A stretch of DNA of 64,000 bases from an uncultured Methanobrevibacter sp. (GCF_937881195.1 NZ_CALGFC010000059.1:1-64000), one strand, 5' to 3'; shown: positions 28,866-39,493, counted from the stretch's first letter. The notes: generated by a model from the sequence alone, not told the origin. A program made the numbers and translations.

Positions 28866-29384
28866 ATGAAGCTTAAAGTGATTTTTATCATACTTATATC
28901 ATTTTTTATAATAAATGGAATAAATGCGCATGGTGTAGATGTTACTGAAGATGTTATGGTATTGTCTGATGATTCAACTGGTATTATGGCTAAAAAATTA
29001 GCTGAAGACATGAATTTTGATGTTAAAGTTTATAAATTTACTTCTCAAGCAGATGTAGAACATCAACTTGAACATGCATTATCAAATAAGAATAAAAAAA
29101 TATTAGTTGTTGCATATCAAAATGTCACTAATGAATTTTTAAAAAAGCATCAAGAGTTGTCTAATAGAATTATTGTAGTTAATTCTGATGAAGATTCTAT
29201 TAAAAATGGTTTGATTAATTTAAAAGAGCTTAATAGCACTGAAAATACAAATTCCAAATCTTCTCAAATTTCTAATAATAATGTTGGAAATATGCATTTA
29301 GATTTCACATCATTAATTCTTATAGTTGTTATTATTGCATTAGTTTCAACAATTGGTACATTTATTGTAAAGAGAAAAAAATAA
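28866..29384 (+). CDS. tail-anchored exported protein with predicted N-terminal His, CbiM partner
   Basis: A 172-residue protein. The frame allows an ATG at 28851, but GGAG is inside it, so the ATG at 28866 is preferred. This gives a signal peptide MKLKVIFIILISFFIINGINA cut before HGVDV. A mixed alpha/beta domain follows (about 25-115), then a Ser/Asn linker and a C-terminal helix (about 145-168) with a KRKK stop-transfer. It lies 28 bp after cbiM in the same direction, so it is probably an extra subunit of the transporter, in the role CbiN or NikL/N have elsewhere. No family was recognised. Confidence 0.6.
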   Translation: MKLKVIFIILISFFIINGINAHGVDVTEDVMVLSDDSTGIMAKKLAEDMNFDVKVYKFTSQADVEHQLEHALSNKNKKILVVAYQNVTNEFLKKHQELSNRIIVVNSDEDSIKNGLINLKELNSTENTNSKSSQISNNNVGNMHLDFTSLILIVVIIALVSTIGTFIVKRKK

Positions 29385-29403
29385 TTTAATAATAATCCAA
29401 TAT

Positions 29404-29459
29404 TCTTAATTTTTTTTAACTTTTAATTATTTTTAACTTTTAATTATTTTTAACTTTTC
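29404..29459 (+). terminator. 18-bp T-rich repeat, probable terminator
   Basis: Three copies of TTTTTAACTTTTAATTAT follow the CbiM group. The T tracts would end transcription. Confidence 0.6.
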
Positions 29460-30069
29460 ATTGATTTTAATTTTTTATATTTCTAGTTATCTTAATTTTT
29501 TTCTATCATTGATATGGGTATAATTGCAATATAACAATAGTATTATTTCATTGAAGAGTATTACCATTTTTAAAATATTATATTTTTCCTTTAAATTATA
29601 TATTAAATTTATAATACTCATTTTATCTTGATAATTATTACTATTGTTATGTTTATTTAAAATTACTTAAAATAATAATATTTATTAAATTATTCTTAAT
29701 TTTTTTGTTGATATTTTTTTATCCATAGTTATTACTATTATAATTTTCTGGACTATTTTTATTTTATATATTATTTTACTATTTTTCAATAGTTTTTGGC
29801 ATGTTTAATAATTTAATTATTCTTTATTTTAATTTTAAACATTATTTATTCTACCTAATTTTTACAAATATTTAAATAGTTATTACTAAAAATTCAATTT
29901 ATATTAAGAGGTAATATAAAGAATAAGAGAATAAAAACTCATTCATATTGTTAGGATAGTTTTAATATTAAATAAAATATTATACTAGTCTTATTTTCAT
30001 ATTTTTAGCAATATTTCTTAATATAGTAATCTTTAATTTATTAGAATAAATATAAGGAGGTTTTAAATC
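29460..30069. other. 610-bp gap before a surface protein gene
   Basis: AT-rich, no gene seen. T-rich on the plus strand at first. A promoter for the following gene is probably near 29865-29905 (ATATTTAAATAG and TTTATATTAAG). The ribosome site is AAGGAGG at 30054. Confidence 0.5.
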
Positions 30070-32031
30070 ATGAATAAAAATAAATTAAATATATTAATCT
30101 TAATTATTTTTTCTTTGTCTGTTTTGACGATAAGTGCTGTTAGTGCAAGTGAACCTACAACTATCAATATAAATTCTACTAATGGAAATTTAAATGAAAG
30201 TATTGATAGTGTTAATGATGATTCTGAAGGAATTATAAAATTGGCTGATGGTACATATAAAGGTACAAAAAATGTTAATTTAACATTTAATAATAAAAAC
30301 ATTACAATTATAGGTAATTCAAGAGATAAAACAATAATTGATGGTGAAGGAACTAATTGGAAGGCAAATTGGCTATTTAATGTTGGCTCTAATGCTCGTT
30401 TGTCCTTAATAAATATAACATTAAAAGGTTTTACAAGTTCTGGCGCTTTAAACGATAGTGCAGCAATTAGAAATGAAGGAGATAATTTATTTATTTCTGG
30501 TGTAACTATTAAAGAGTCTTCCCCTCAAAAAGGTGCTACTAATGCTATTAGGCCTACGTTAATTTGGAATAGTGGAAATAATTTTACTATAAAAAATTCT
30601 TTAATTATTAGTCCTGGTACTTTTGAAGGACCTGCAAGAACTATAGCTACTAGTGGAAATTATTCTACTGTAGATAATGTGACAATATATAACCCTAATA
30701 GATATGGTATTGATAATTGGGGGAATTATTTTACAATTAAGAATTCTTTACTTATAGAAACAAATCCTTTCGCAATATCTGCAATGGTTTGTTGTCCTAT
30801 TCAATCAAGTGGAAATAATATATTATTTACAAATATCACAGTTACTAATTTTCCTTGTTGTCCAATAGCTTTTGATGGAAATAATGTTACTTTGTCATAT
30901 ATAAAAGGGTATAATAATTCTGAAACATTAAATTTTGCTGCAACTAATGTTACAATTTTACATTCATACTTTGATGGAGGTAAAGATTCTGCAATCTCTA
31001 TTGTGGGTGGTGGAAATATATGGATAGAAAACTCTACTTTTAAAAATTGTAAAGATTCTGCAATTAACAATGCTCCATCGGCTTCAAGTGATAGTCCTGG
31101 ATATAATGTAACTGTTAAAGACTGTTTTTTTGAATCAAGTGAAAGAGCTATTAAAAATGCTGGAGAAAATTTCACAGTTATAAACTCAAATTTTACAAAA
31201 AATTCTGGAGATTTTGGTGCAGGAATTTATAATAAAGCTAAAAATTTCTTAGTTGATGGATGTATATTTACAAATAATTATGCGGATAATGGTGGAGCAA
31301 TCTATCAAGATGAAAATGGAACTATGAATGTCAAAGATTCCAAGTTTATAAATAATATGGCTGAATATGGAAATGCAATATTCCTACAATATAGTGAAAT
31401 GAATACATCTAGATCTGAATTTATAAGTAACAGTTTATATAAAGGCACTAATGCAACCTATAAGGAAAATTCTAATATTTACAGCACTAGTTTAAATGTA
31501 CTAAGTGCAAATCAAGCTTCAAATGGTGGAAAAATTACTTTAAAAATTAAATCTACTGGCATAAATGGAGTTAATGTAAAAGATCAGAGTATTATACTTA
31601 AGATAGGGTCAAAAACTATAATCAGAAAAACCGATTCAAATGGAATTGCAACATTTACATACGCTCCTACAACAACTGGAAAATTAAATTTCCAAGTTTT
31701 ATCAAGTGATTCTAAGATAGACAATACACAATATAAAAAATCTACTGTTTCAAGTTCTATATCTAATGTTAATTTAACTATTATTAAAAAAATATCTGAA
31801 ACAACTAAAACTATTAAAAAAGGCAAAATTTACACAAAAACTATCCAATTCAAAAATACGGGTAATATAGCAGGATCAAAAGTTGTCACAATTGATTTAA
31901 AAAAGTTTAAACTTTCTAAAGCTTCTTATAAATATGCTAAAAAAGTTTCTCTTAGGAATGGTAAATTAACTGTCAAATTTAATTTGAAAAAAGGGGCTAC
32001 TGGTAAAGTTGTACTTACTTTAAAAAGATAG
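30070..32031 (+). CDS. surface beta-helix (adhesin-like) protein
   Basis: A 653-residue exported protein. Signal peptide 1-27 ends SAVSA. From about 45 to 455 there are parallel beta-helix repeats with the pattern xxNxxFxxN (FTIKNS, FTVINSNFTKN, FLVDGCIFTNN, NVKDSKFINN). An unusual CC pair occurs twice (AMVCCPIQ, NFPCCPIAF), which may form disulfides. An Ig-like Big-type domain follows (about 475-560, ITLKIKSTGINGVNVKDQSI), then a Lys-rich domain (about 575-653) with no membrane anchor or LPXTG motif. That last domain may bind the pseudomurein wall, as in other Methanobrevibacter adhesin-like proteins. Single gene with a strong ribosome site. Confidence 0.85.
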   Translation: MNKNKLNILILIIFSLSVLTISAVSASEPTTININSTNGNLNESIDSVNDDSEGIIKLADGTYKGTKNVNLTFNNKNITIIGNSRDKTIIDGEGTNWKANWLFNVGSNARLSLINITLKGFTSSGALNDSAAIRNEGDNLFISGVTIKESSPQKGATNAIRPTLIWNSGNNFTIKNSLIISPGTFEGPARTIATSGNYSTVDNVTIYNPNRYGIDNWGNYFTIKNSLLIETNPFAISAMVCCPIQSSGNNILFTNITVTNFPCCPIAFDGNNVTLSYIKGYNNSETLNFAATNVTILHSYFDGGKDSAISIVGGGNIWIENSTFKNCKDSAINNAPSASSDSPGYNVTVKDCFFESSERAIKNAGENFTVINSNFTKNSGDFGAGIYNKAKNFLVDGCIFTNNYADNGGAIYQDENGTMNVKDSKFINNMAEYGNAIFLQYSEMNTSRSEFISNSLYKGTNATYKENSNIYSTSLNVLSANQASNGGKITLKIKSTGINGVNVKDQSIILKIGSKTIIRKTDSNGIATFTYAPTTTGKLNFQVLSSDSKIDNTQYKKSTVSSSISNVNLTIIKKISETTKTIKKGKIYTKTIQFKNTGNIAGSKVVTIDLKKFKLSKASYKYAKKVSLRNGKLTVKFNLKKGATGKVVLTLKR

Positions 32032-32292
32032 GCGTTTAAGATATAAAAATTTAATGAATAATACTATAAATAATATATTTTTTAGTAAACTGATGGTAAA
32101 AGGTTTTTTAATATATTTGATTATATTTTACTTAGTTAAAATATTTATTTTGTTATAAAACTTTTTCCATTATTTTTTTATTTAGTATAATGATTATCAA
32201 AACGTTTATATTAAAAATATAAGAATGATGATGTTAATGAAAGGGTATTTAATAAAATTTATTAAATAAAATATGTTAAATAAGGTGGAATT

Positions 32293-33592
32293 ATAATTAG
32301 ATTTAAGAGAATTATTTTAATATCTTTATTTATTTATTTTTGCGGTTATTGGATTTTCTTCTAATATTGCTTTTGCTCATGATCCTTTTCCGCCAGAAAT
32401 TAAGTTTGTATCTCCTATAGATAACTCTAATGTTAATGGTATGGTTAAAATAAAAACTTCTATAAGGACACATACAGCTATTGATGATAAAGGGGTTACT
32501 TTCAAAATATCTGGTCCTAATAACTATGAAAAAGTTATCTCTGATAAAAATCCTAATGATGGGTGGGAATGTGTATGGGATACTGGTTCAGTACCAAATG
32601 GAAAGTATACTATAAAAGCTGAAGCATGGGATGTTGATTATCCCGACGGGCCTGGAACAAAAACCATTTTTGTTAATTTGAATAATGTTAAAAAAGAAAC
32701 AAAACTCACTGTTAATAATATAAAGACTTCGGAAAATACAAATGTCAATATAATGGCTACTCTAAAGGATAACTCAAATAAACCTATTTTAAATAAAAAA
32801 ATACAATTTTCAATTAATGGAAAGGCATATAATGCAATAACGGATAATGGAGGAATAGCTAAAATCAATTTTAAAAGTAATAAAGGAATATATGCTATTA
32901 ATGCTAAATTTTTAGGGGATAACGTATATTCTACTTCGTCTGGAACTGGAAAACTAACAATTGTCAAAAATTCTTATAATTTGAAAGTTACTAATATTTT
33001 TGCAGATAAGAATAAAAAAACTCAAATAAAATCATTATTGACATACAATAACAAAAAGATAGCTAATAAACTAGTTAATTTTTATGTGGATAATAAATAT
33101 GTTGGTTCATCTAAAACTAATAAAAATGGCGTTGCCACAATAGATTACAAAGTTAAGTTATCCACAGGTAGACATACAGTTTCAGCTAAATATGGTAATG
33201 ATTTGGTTAACACTGCTACTTTAAAAGTTAAATCTGCTGGTCTTTATTCTGTAATTACTACTAATAAAGCCAAACCAAAGGTAGGAACTTTAGTAACAAT
33301 ATTCTATAGAATAAAGAATGATGGTCCAGATAGTGCAACAAATACCAAATTGACTTATAAAATAACCAGTGGACTTCAATATGTTAAAGCAATTGGTAAT
33401 GGTAGTAAAAAGTATAATTCAAAGACTAAAACATTTACGTGGACTATTAGTAAAGCTAAAGTTGGAACTTCATTAATAAAGCTAGTTTTTAAAACTAAAA
33501 AACCTGGAAGAGTTTTATTAACTCCAAAGATAACAACTGATACTTACAATACATATAATTCATTTAAAAAGGTTTATATTACTATTGTTTAG
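32293..33592 (+). pseudogene. exported Ig-like/DUF11 surface protein, signal peptide out of frame
   Basis: The intact part begins with the mature N-terminus HDPFPPEIKF and runs 400 residues. It has a Big_7-like Ig domain (FVSPIDNSNVNGMVKI to YTIKAEAWDVD), two further Ig-like repeats (KPILNKKIQFSINGK; KKIANKLVNFYVDNK) and a C-terminal DUF11-like domain. Upstream, an AAGGTGG ribosome site is followed by ATA/ATT (32293/32296) and a signal-peptide start IRFKRIILISLF in another frame. The frames meet in a TTTA repeat (about 32326-32340). Losing one 4-bp unit, or one T, would join them as a normal signal peptide. It may be a phase-variable gene caught in the off state, a recent mutation, or a sequencing error. 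A 400-residue product from an internal ATG at 32441 would not be exported. Confidence 0.6.
32326..32340 (+). repeat. TTTA tetranucleotide repeat in a signal-peptide coding region
   Basis: About three TTTA units followed by TTTTT. The run lies exactly where the reading frame of the signal peptide breaks. Change by one unit shifts the frame. Confidence 0.7.
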
Positions 33593-34134
33593 CTTTACTA
33601 CATATATAATAAAAATTGATTTAATATTTATTGGGAATATATTGAATATAGTTATAGTTGTATAAATTATGATTATTTCTTTCTATTCATCTATTTTTAT
33701 TATTTCTATATTTTTATTATTTCTATATTTTTATTTTAACAATTTATTTCTATATTTTTATTTTAACAATTTATTTTTATTATTTTTAATAGGAATATTT
33801 TTATATTAAATTAAATTTAATTATAATATTAAACTTAATTAATAAATTTTAAATCTCAATCTAAACTTTAAAAAAAAGTATGAACCGTAAAGTTTAAATG
33901 TTTTAAAGTTAAAATATTGTTTTATCCTTAATATGTAACTTTATTATAACTGATTATAGTTTTGAAGATGTCGTATTTTTAGCATTAATCAGATAAATAT
34001 TGTTTATTAAGTATTTAATTTGTTGAAATTGATTTTTATGTCAAATTCACATTTTTAATAAGTTTTTAAAGCTTTTTTCTCGATGAAGTATGTTTCTTCT
34101 TGTGAAAACTATGTTTTAATTGCTAAATTATCTT
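33593..34134. other. gap at the right edge of the island, with repeats
   Basis: AT-rich. ATTTTTATTATTTCTAT and TATTTTAACAATTTATTTC units repeat at 33695-33790 and are T-rich on the plus strand, so they may terminate the surface protein transcript. TTTTAAT at 34114 may belong to the tRNA promoter. No gene and no copy of the tRNA 3' end is seen. Confidence 0.5.
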
Positions 34135-34218
<84 letters not shown>

Positions 34219-34680
34219 TTTATTGGTATATAAAACAATTAATGTACTTTTATTGATTATTCATTAAGTTTTATAAAAGTCATATTTTTAATACTTCTTG
34301 ACTTTTTAATATTTTAAAAACTCTTGAACTTATTGATAAATTCTTTTGATTGTTATATGGCTGATAGTGTACTCTTAGGATTAATATAATTAATAAAGAT
34401 CTTTTAATTAATGTTTTAAGGAATATTTAATGTTTAAATTCTTTAAATGTGTTTAATGTCATTTTAATACTTTTTAGTATTTTTTAATAGTTTTTAACAT
34501 TATTAATATTTAATATTATTTAATATTTTTAGATTTTTAATATTTTTATATGTTTAATATTTTTTTAAAAATTTCTAAATATTAATTATTAATTTTTAAT
34601 TATAGATTTAATTATTAAGATTTTTTTTATATTACTAATAATTTTAATATTGACTAAGTTTAAATTGTTGAAAACTGTGT
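34219..34680. other. gap between tRNA-Ser and the S13 leader
   Basis: AT-rich DNA with TTTTTAATATTTT-type near-repeats at 34480-34560. No gene is seen. It must hold the S13 operon promoter, unless the tRNA and S13 share a transcript. Confidence 0.5.
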
Positions 34681-34686
34681 TTTGTA

Positions 34687-34761
34687 GTGAAATTTCATAC
34701 AAAATATTCGAATCCAGATTTTACGTCTCATGGGTTCGCTCTACTAATCGGAGGTTATTTA
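34687..34761 (+). promoter_or_regulatory. structured S13 leader
   Basis: Much richer in G+C than its surroundings. CGAATCC (34709-34715) can pair with GGGTTCG (34732-34738), one G-U pair allowed, with an inner AGA/TCT pairing. GGAGGT at 34750 then gives the ribosome site. The stretch is open in frame with S13 from a GTG at 34687, but that GTG has no ribosome site. A control hairpin is more likely than an N-terminal extension. Confidence 0.4.
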
Positions 34762-35211
34762 ATGGAAGACGATTTTAAGCACTTGGTGCGTATTTCCAGA
34801 AAGGATGTAGATGGTAAAAAAACTATTGAACATGCTTTAACCGATATTAAAGGTGTAGGATTATCCTTATCAAGGTCTCTTGGTTTAGCTATGGGATTTG
34901 ATTTAAATCAAAAAATAGGATATATCTCAGATGAAGATGTCGTAAAAATTGAAGAAGCTTTAGAGAATCCTCAAAAATATAACATACCTGAATGGATGTT
35001 AAACAGACAACGTGACTATGCTACTGGCGAAACTAGTCATTTAATTGAATCTGATCTTGACATGACTTTAAGAGATGATTTAAATAGAATGAAAAAGACC
35101 AGAAGTTACAAAGGCAGAAGACATGAAGTTGGATTGCCTGTTAGAGGTCAAAGAACTAAATCTACATTTAGAAAAGGTTCATCTGTTGGTGTAAGTCGAA
35201 GAAGAGGATAA
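34762..35211 (+). CDS. rps13: 30S ribosomal protein S13
   Basis: A 149-residue uS13, at the head of the 30S subunit contacting P-site t[22 protein letters not shown] carries the helix-hairpin-helix, and [23 protein letters not shown] sequence ([19 protein letters not shown]) is the signature near the end. The ATG at 34762 follows GGAGGT and gives the usual [11 protein letters not shown] start, so the upstream GTG is rejected. A 408-bp gap separates it from S4. Confidence 0.97.
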   Translation: MEDDFKHLVRISRKDVDGKKTIEHALTDIKGVGLSLSRSLGLAMGFDLNQKIGYISDEDVVKIEEALENPQKYNIPEWMLNRQRDYATGETSHLIESDLDMTLRDDLNRMKKTRSYKGRRHEVGLPVRGQRTKSTFRKGSSVGVSRRRG

Positions 35212-35619
35212 TTTAGTTTTTATGGGCTTTTTCTAAGATTATTTTAATATTAAGCTTTTTTTAAACTTATTTTGATAAATTATCTTAATAAATTATTAAT
35301 TCATAATAATTTGTTTTAAATGGAGAATTATTTTTATAATAAAGATCTATTTATAATAAAGATATATTATTAAATAATTTTCATATCTTTAAGTTTAAAT
35401 CTAAGTTTTTAATTGAAACATATTTAATTTTGTGTTAAAATAATGGTTTTAATCGAAATTATTGATGTAAGTTTTTAATTTAAAATACTAAGCTTTATTA
35501 AATAAACATTTTTAGATGTTTATTTTATATTAAATAATTAAAAGCTATTATTTTTATTAAATTATCGAATAGATTATCGGATAAAATTTAATTATAATAA
35601 AATTTAAGGAGATTATATA
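35212..35619. other. 408-bp gap between S13 and S4
   Basis: AT-rich, no gene seen. TATAATAAAGAT occurs twice around 35335-35362 as a short direct repeat. AAGGAGAT at 35605 is the S4 ribosome site. Confidence 0.5.
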
Positions 35620-36207
35620 ATGGGTCATCCAAGAAAAGCAAGAAAAAAATATGATACTCCACCTCATCCTTGGAATGCTGAAAGAATCAAGTCAGAAAAT
35701 AAACTAATGGTCAAATATGGCTTAAAAAATAAGAAAGAGATTTGGAAAGCCGACACTTTAGTTAGAAAATACAGTAGGGAAGCAAGATACTTATTAGGTT
35801 TCTCTCAAGACCAAGTAGTGGAAGAGAAAAACGAATTAATTGGACATTTAACTAGACAAGGAATACTTGCAGAAAATGCTCAATTAGAAGATATTCTTAA
35901 TTTAACTGTTGAAAATGTTTTAAGAAGGAGACTACAGACTGTTGTACACCAAAAAGGGCTTGCTAGAACAGCTAAAGAAGCAAGAATGTTTGTTGTACAT
36001 GGTCACATAGCTATGAATGATAAAAAAATTGATTCTCCAAGTTATGTTGTTAGACGTGGAGAAGAAGATCTTATAGGTTATTACACTCCTGCTATAGCTA
36101 AACAAATTCAAGAGTATAATGCTGGAAAATCAGCAGGAAGACCTGTAGAAAGTGCAGATGCTTCTGTTGAAAACGCAGAGAATGTGAAAAATCCAGATGA
36201 AAATTAA
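35620..36207 (+). CDS. rps4: 30S ribosomal protein S4
   Basis: A 195-residue archaeal uS4. [21 protein letters not shown] opens it. The S4 RNA-binding domain is at about 103-160 ([20 protein letters not shown]). The last 30 residues are an Ala/Glu/Asn-rich tail, longer than the core needs. It starts the S4-S11-RpoD run, with S11 14 bp downstream. Confidence 0.97.
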   Translation: MGHPRKARKKYDTPPHPWNAERIKSENKLMVKYGLKNKKEIWKADTLVRKYSREARYLLGFSQDQVVEEKNELIGHLTRQGILAENAQLEDILNLTVENVLRRRLQTVVHQKGLARTAKEARMFVVHGHIAMNDKKIDSPSYVVRRGEEDLIGYYTPAIAKQIQEYNAGKSAGRPVESADASVENAENVKNPDEN

Positions 36208-36221
36208 TAAATGGTGAAACA

Positions 36222-36614
<393 letters not shown>

Positions 36615-36626
36615 GAAGGGTCTAAT

Positions 36627-37424
36627 ATGGAGATTGAAGTCAAAAGTAAAGATGAAAATGAAATTGTTTTCATCATTCGTGATGCAGAAGTACCTTTTAT
36701 CAATGCTATTCGTAGAATTGCTATGATGGAAGTTCCTAAAATAGCAATTGAAGATGTTAATATTATTCAAAACGATTCAGCAATGTTTAATGAGGTTTTA
36801 GCTCACAGACTAGGATTGACTCCTTTAATTTCAAATTTTGATGCTATTGATGGAATGGAAATGGCTGATGAATGTGATTGTGAGGATTATTGTCCTAAAT
36901 GTAGTGTTTCTTTTACTTTAAATAAAACAGGTCCTGGAGTTATTTATTCTAAGGATTTAGTTTCAACTGACTCAACAATAAAACCAGTATATGACACAAT
37001 ACCACTCTTAAAACTCAAAGAAAATCAAAATGTGGAATTGGAAGCAGTAGCAAAAATTGGTTTAGGTAAAGATCATGCGAAATGGATGCCTACTACTGTC
37101 TGTGCCTATAAACAATATCCTAAAATTACTTTTAATGAAGATGCTGAAGTTAATTATGATTTAGCAGATATTTGTCCTAGAAATATTTTAAAATCTGACA
37201 AAAGATCTAAAGTTTTAAAAGTACAAAATATTGAAGATTGTTCTATGTGTAAAGCTTGTATGAGAGCTGATGAGAATAATTATATTGATATTAGTTTTGA
37301 GCCAGAGAATTTCATATTTAGAATTGAAACTGATGGATCAATGCCTCCTGAAGAGGTTTTATTAAAAGCTTGTGATGTTTTAAATGAAAAAACAGACAAG
37401 TTTATAACATTTAGTAAAAATTAA
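36627..37424 (+). CDS. rpoD: DNA-directed RNA polymerase subunit D
   Basis: A 265-residue Rpo3, the partner of RpoL in the assembly platform (alpha-like). EVPFINAIRRIAMMEVP (21-37) is the dimerisation signature. A ferredoxin-like insert holds Cys183, Cys205, Cys208 and Cys211 (CP...CSMCKAC), consistent with an Fe-S cluster as known for several archaeal RpoD. A second Cys group (Cys83, 85, 89 and 92) may bind zinc. It is in operon with S11 and L18e. Confidence 0.97.
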   Translation: MEIEVKSKDENEIVFIIRDAEVPFINAIRRIAMMEVPKIAIEDVNIIQNDSAMFNEVLAHRLGLTPLISNFDAIDGMEMADECDCEDYCPKCSVSFTLNKTGPGVIYSKDLVSTDSTIKPVYDTIPLLKLKENQNVELEAVAKIGLGKDHAKWMPTTVCAYKQYPKITFNEDAEVNYDLADICPRNILKSDKRSKVLKVQNIEDCSMCKACMRADENNYIDISFEPENFIFRIETDGSMPPEEVLLKACDVLNEKTDKFITFSKN

Positions 37425-37450
37425 CATAGGGGATAAAGGAGAGAGAACTA

Positions 37451-37816
37451 ATGGCTAGAAAAGTTATCAAAACAAATCCTAACCTCATTCAACTCATAAG
37501 AAATCTTAAAGATAAATCTTACAATGAAGAGGTAGCTATTTGGAAAGATGTTGCTCAAAGGTTAGAAAGAGCAGCTAGAAATCAAGCTGAAGTTAACTTG
37601 TCTGATATTAACAGGGTTTCAGAAGAAAATCAAACTGTCCTTGTTCCAGGTAAAGTTTTAGCTAATGGTCAACTTGACCATGAAGTTAGTATTGCAGCTT
37701 TAAAATTTTCAAAAACAGCTCAAGAAAAAATTGAAAAATCTGGTGGAGAATGTATTTCTATCAGTGAAATAATCGAAAAAAATCCTAAAGGTAGTAATAT
37801 AAAGATTGTTGAATGA
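37451..37816 (+). CDS. rpl18e: 50S ribosomal protein L18e
   Basis: A 121-residue eL18, related to L15. IKTNPNLIQLIRNLKDKSY and VLVPGKVLANGQLDHEVSIAA are diagnostic. Strong AAAGGAGAG ribosome site. It starts the L18e-L13-S9-RpoN-RpoK run. Confidence 0.97.
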   Translation: MARKVIKTNPNLIQLIRNLKDKSYNEEVAIWKDVAQRLERAARNQAEVNLSDINRVSEENQTVLVPGKVLANGQLDHEVSIAALKFSKTAQEKIEKSGGECISISEIIEKNPKGSNIKIVE

Positions 37817-37882
37817 TTATAGTTTATATAATGATTATTTAGACTATATCAAACTACAATTTAATTAATAAAGGTGTTATTA

Positions 37883-38305
37883 ATGATTATTGATGGAGAA
37901 GGACATATTTTAGGAAGACTTGCTAGTATAACAAGTAAAAAACTTCTTGAAGGTGAGGAGATTGTTGTTCTCAATGCTGAGAAAATAATGCTCACTGGCT
38001 CAAAAGATTGGGCATATGCAAAGTATAAACAAAGACTTGATAGAGCGAGTATTTCTAATCCAAGAGATTTAGGTCCAAAATACCCAAGAAGACCTGAAGA
38101 GATATTTAGAAGAACTGTAAGGGGAATGTTACCGATTAAAAAATCTAAAGGAAAAACTGCATTTAAAGGTTTAAAAGCTTATGTTGGAGTTCCAAAAGAA
38201 TTTAATGATTCAGAAACATCTAAAGTACCTGCTGCAGAATATGGTAATATCAAAAAAGGAATAGAATTAGGTGAAATATCAAAACTTTTAGGAGCTAAAT
38301 TTTAA
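37883..38305 (+). CDS. rpl13: 50S ribosomal protein L13
   Basis: A 140-residue archaeal uL13. [22 protein letters not shown] (3-24 region) and [18 protein letters not shown] are typical. A GTG at 37874 is inside the AAGGTG ribosome site. The ATG at 37883 lies six bases beyond and is chosen. Confidence 0.97.
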   Translation: MIIDGEGHILGRLASITSKKLLEGEEIVVLNAEKIMLTGSKDWAYAKYKQRLDRASISNPRDLGPKYPRRPEEIFRRTVRGMLPIKKSKGKTAFKGLKAYVGVPKEFNDSETSKVPAAEYGNIKKGIELGEISKLLGAKF

Positions 38306-38374
38306 ATTTTTAGTTAAATTCTAAATTTTTATAAATTATGTTTCTTTAATAGTTTTATTTATGGATGTGTTTTA

Positions 38375-38776
38375 ATGAAAAAAGTTGTTCACACAAGTGG
38401 AAAGCGTAAAACAGCTATTGCTCGTGGTACTGTTCAAGAAGGTAAAGGTAGAATTAGGATTAATAAAAGACCAATTGAACTTTATTCACCAGAGCTTGCT
38501 AAATTAAAATTAGCTGAACCTTTAACTTTAGCTGGAGATATAGCTAATGATGTTGATATCAATATTAAAGTTATTGGTGGAGGAGTTATGGGTCAAGCAG
38601 AAGCTGCACGTATGGTTATTGCAAAAGGATTAGTACAATGGACTAATGATATGGATCTTAAAGAAAAATTTGTTCAATATGATAGAACAATGTTAGTTGG
38701 AGATCCAAGACGTTCTGAACCAAAAAAATATGGTGGTCCTGGAGCAAGAGCACGTAAACAAAAAAGTTATCGGTGA
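38375..38776 (+). CDS. rps9: 30S ribosomal protein S9
   Basis: A 133-residue uS9 whose C-terminal tail reaches the P site. [19 protein letters not shown] (8-26) and [17 protein letters not shown] at the end are diagnostic. Ribosome site GGATGTG. Confidence 0.98.
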   Translation: MKKVVHTSGKRKTAIARGTVQEGKGRIRINKRPIELYSPELAKLKLAEPLTLAGDIANDVDINIKVIGGGVMGQAEAARMVIAKGLVQWTNDMDLKEKFVQYDRTMLVGDPRRSEPKKYGGPGARARKQKSYR

Positions 38777-39037
38777 TTCGATAAACTTTTTATATTTTTT
38801 TATACATATTAATAATAGATTATTTTTTTAAAATATTCTAACTTTGAATATTCTAACTTTTTTTGAATATTCAATTTTTTCAAATTTAAAATTTTTTAAA
38901 AATTTTAATATAAAATTTATTATATAATTGATTAGTTATTATATAATTGATTAGTGATTGAATTATTACCTTAAAAAATTTAATTTATAATTAAATTTGT
39001 ATTTTAATAAAATTTAAAAAGGAAATGATGATTTAAT

Positions 39038-39208
39038 ATGATTCCTATAAGATGTATAAGTTGCGGAAAACCAGTTTCAGCATATTTTGATGAATATAAT
39101 AGTCGGATGGCAGATGGGGAAGATTCAAAAGCCATTCTTGATGATATGGGTCTTAAAAGATACTGTTGTAGAAGAATGTTAATTACTCATGTTGAAACAT
39201 GGGAATAA
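39038..39208 (+). CDS. rpoN: DNA-directed RNA polymerase subunit N
   Basis: A 56-residue Rpo10, a small zinc protein that contacts subunit D. MIPIRCISCGKPVSAYFDEY opens it. Zinc ligands are Cys6, Cys9, Cys43 and Cys44 (RYCCRRM), complete and in the standard arrangement. Shorter than typical ORF cut-offs. RpoK lies 105 bp downstream. Confidence 0.96.
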   Translation: MIPIRCISCGKPVSAYFDEYNSRMADGEDSKAILDDMGLKRYCCRRMLITHVETWE

Positions 39209-39313
39209 TGTTTTAATATGATTTTGTCTACTTTAATTTTTAATTTTAATTAATATGGTATTTTTTATTATCTGTGAATATTTAGTTAATTATGGAATTA
39301 ATGGGGATATAAA

Positions 39314-39493
39314 ATGGCAACAAATAAATTAACAAGATTTGAAAAAGCTAGACTTCTTGGAGCAAGAGCGCTTCAACTTTCTATGGGTGCTAAACCTTTA
39401 GTAAAAGTATCTGAATCTATTGATCCAATTGATATAGCTGCTTTAGAACTTGAAAATAAAGTTCTACCCTTAGATGTTAAAAGGGATGAATAA
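39314..39493 (+). CDS. rpoK: DNA-directed RNA polymerase subunit K
   Basis: A 59-residue Rpo6 (omega-like), which clamps the largest subunit. [20 protein letters not shown] (6-25) and [11 protein letters not shown] (38-48) are the family signatures. GGGGAT precedes the ATG. The protein ends the S9-RpoN-RpoK run, and a 1.1-kb empty gap follows. Confidence 0.96.
   Translation: MATNKLTRFEKARLLGARALQLSMGAKPLVKVSESIDPIDIAALELENKVLPLDVKRDE

Noticed and set aside
34687..34738. Antisense tRNA remnant before S13
   Set aside because: The minus strand shows GTAGAGCG and GGATTCGAAT, which resemble D- and T-arm sequences, but arm spacing and the anticodon loop do not fit a tRNA.
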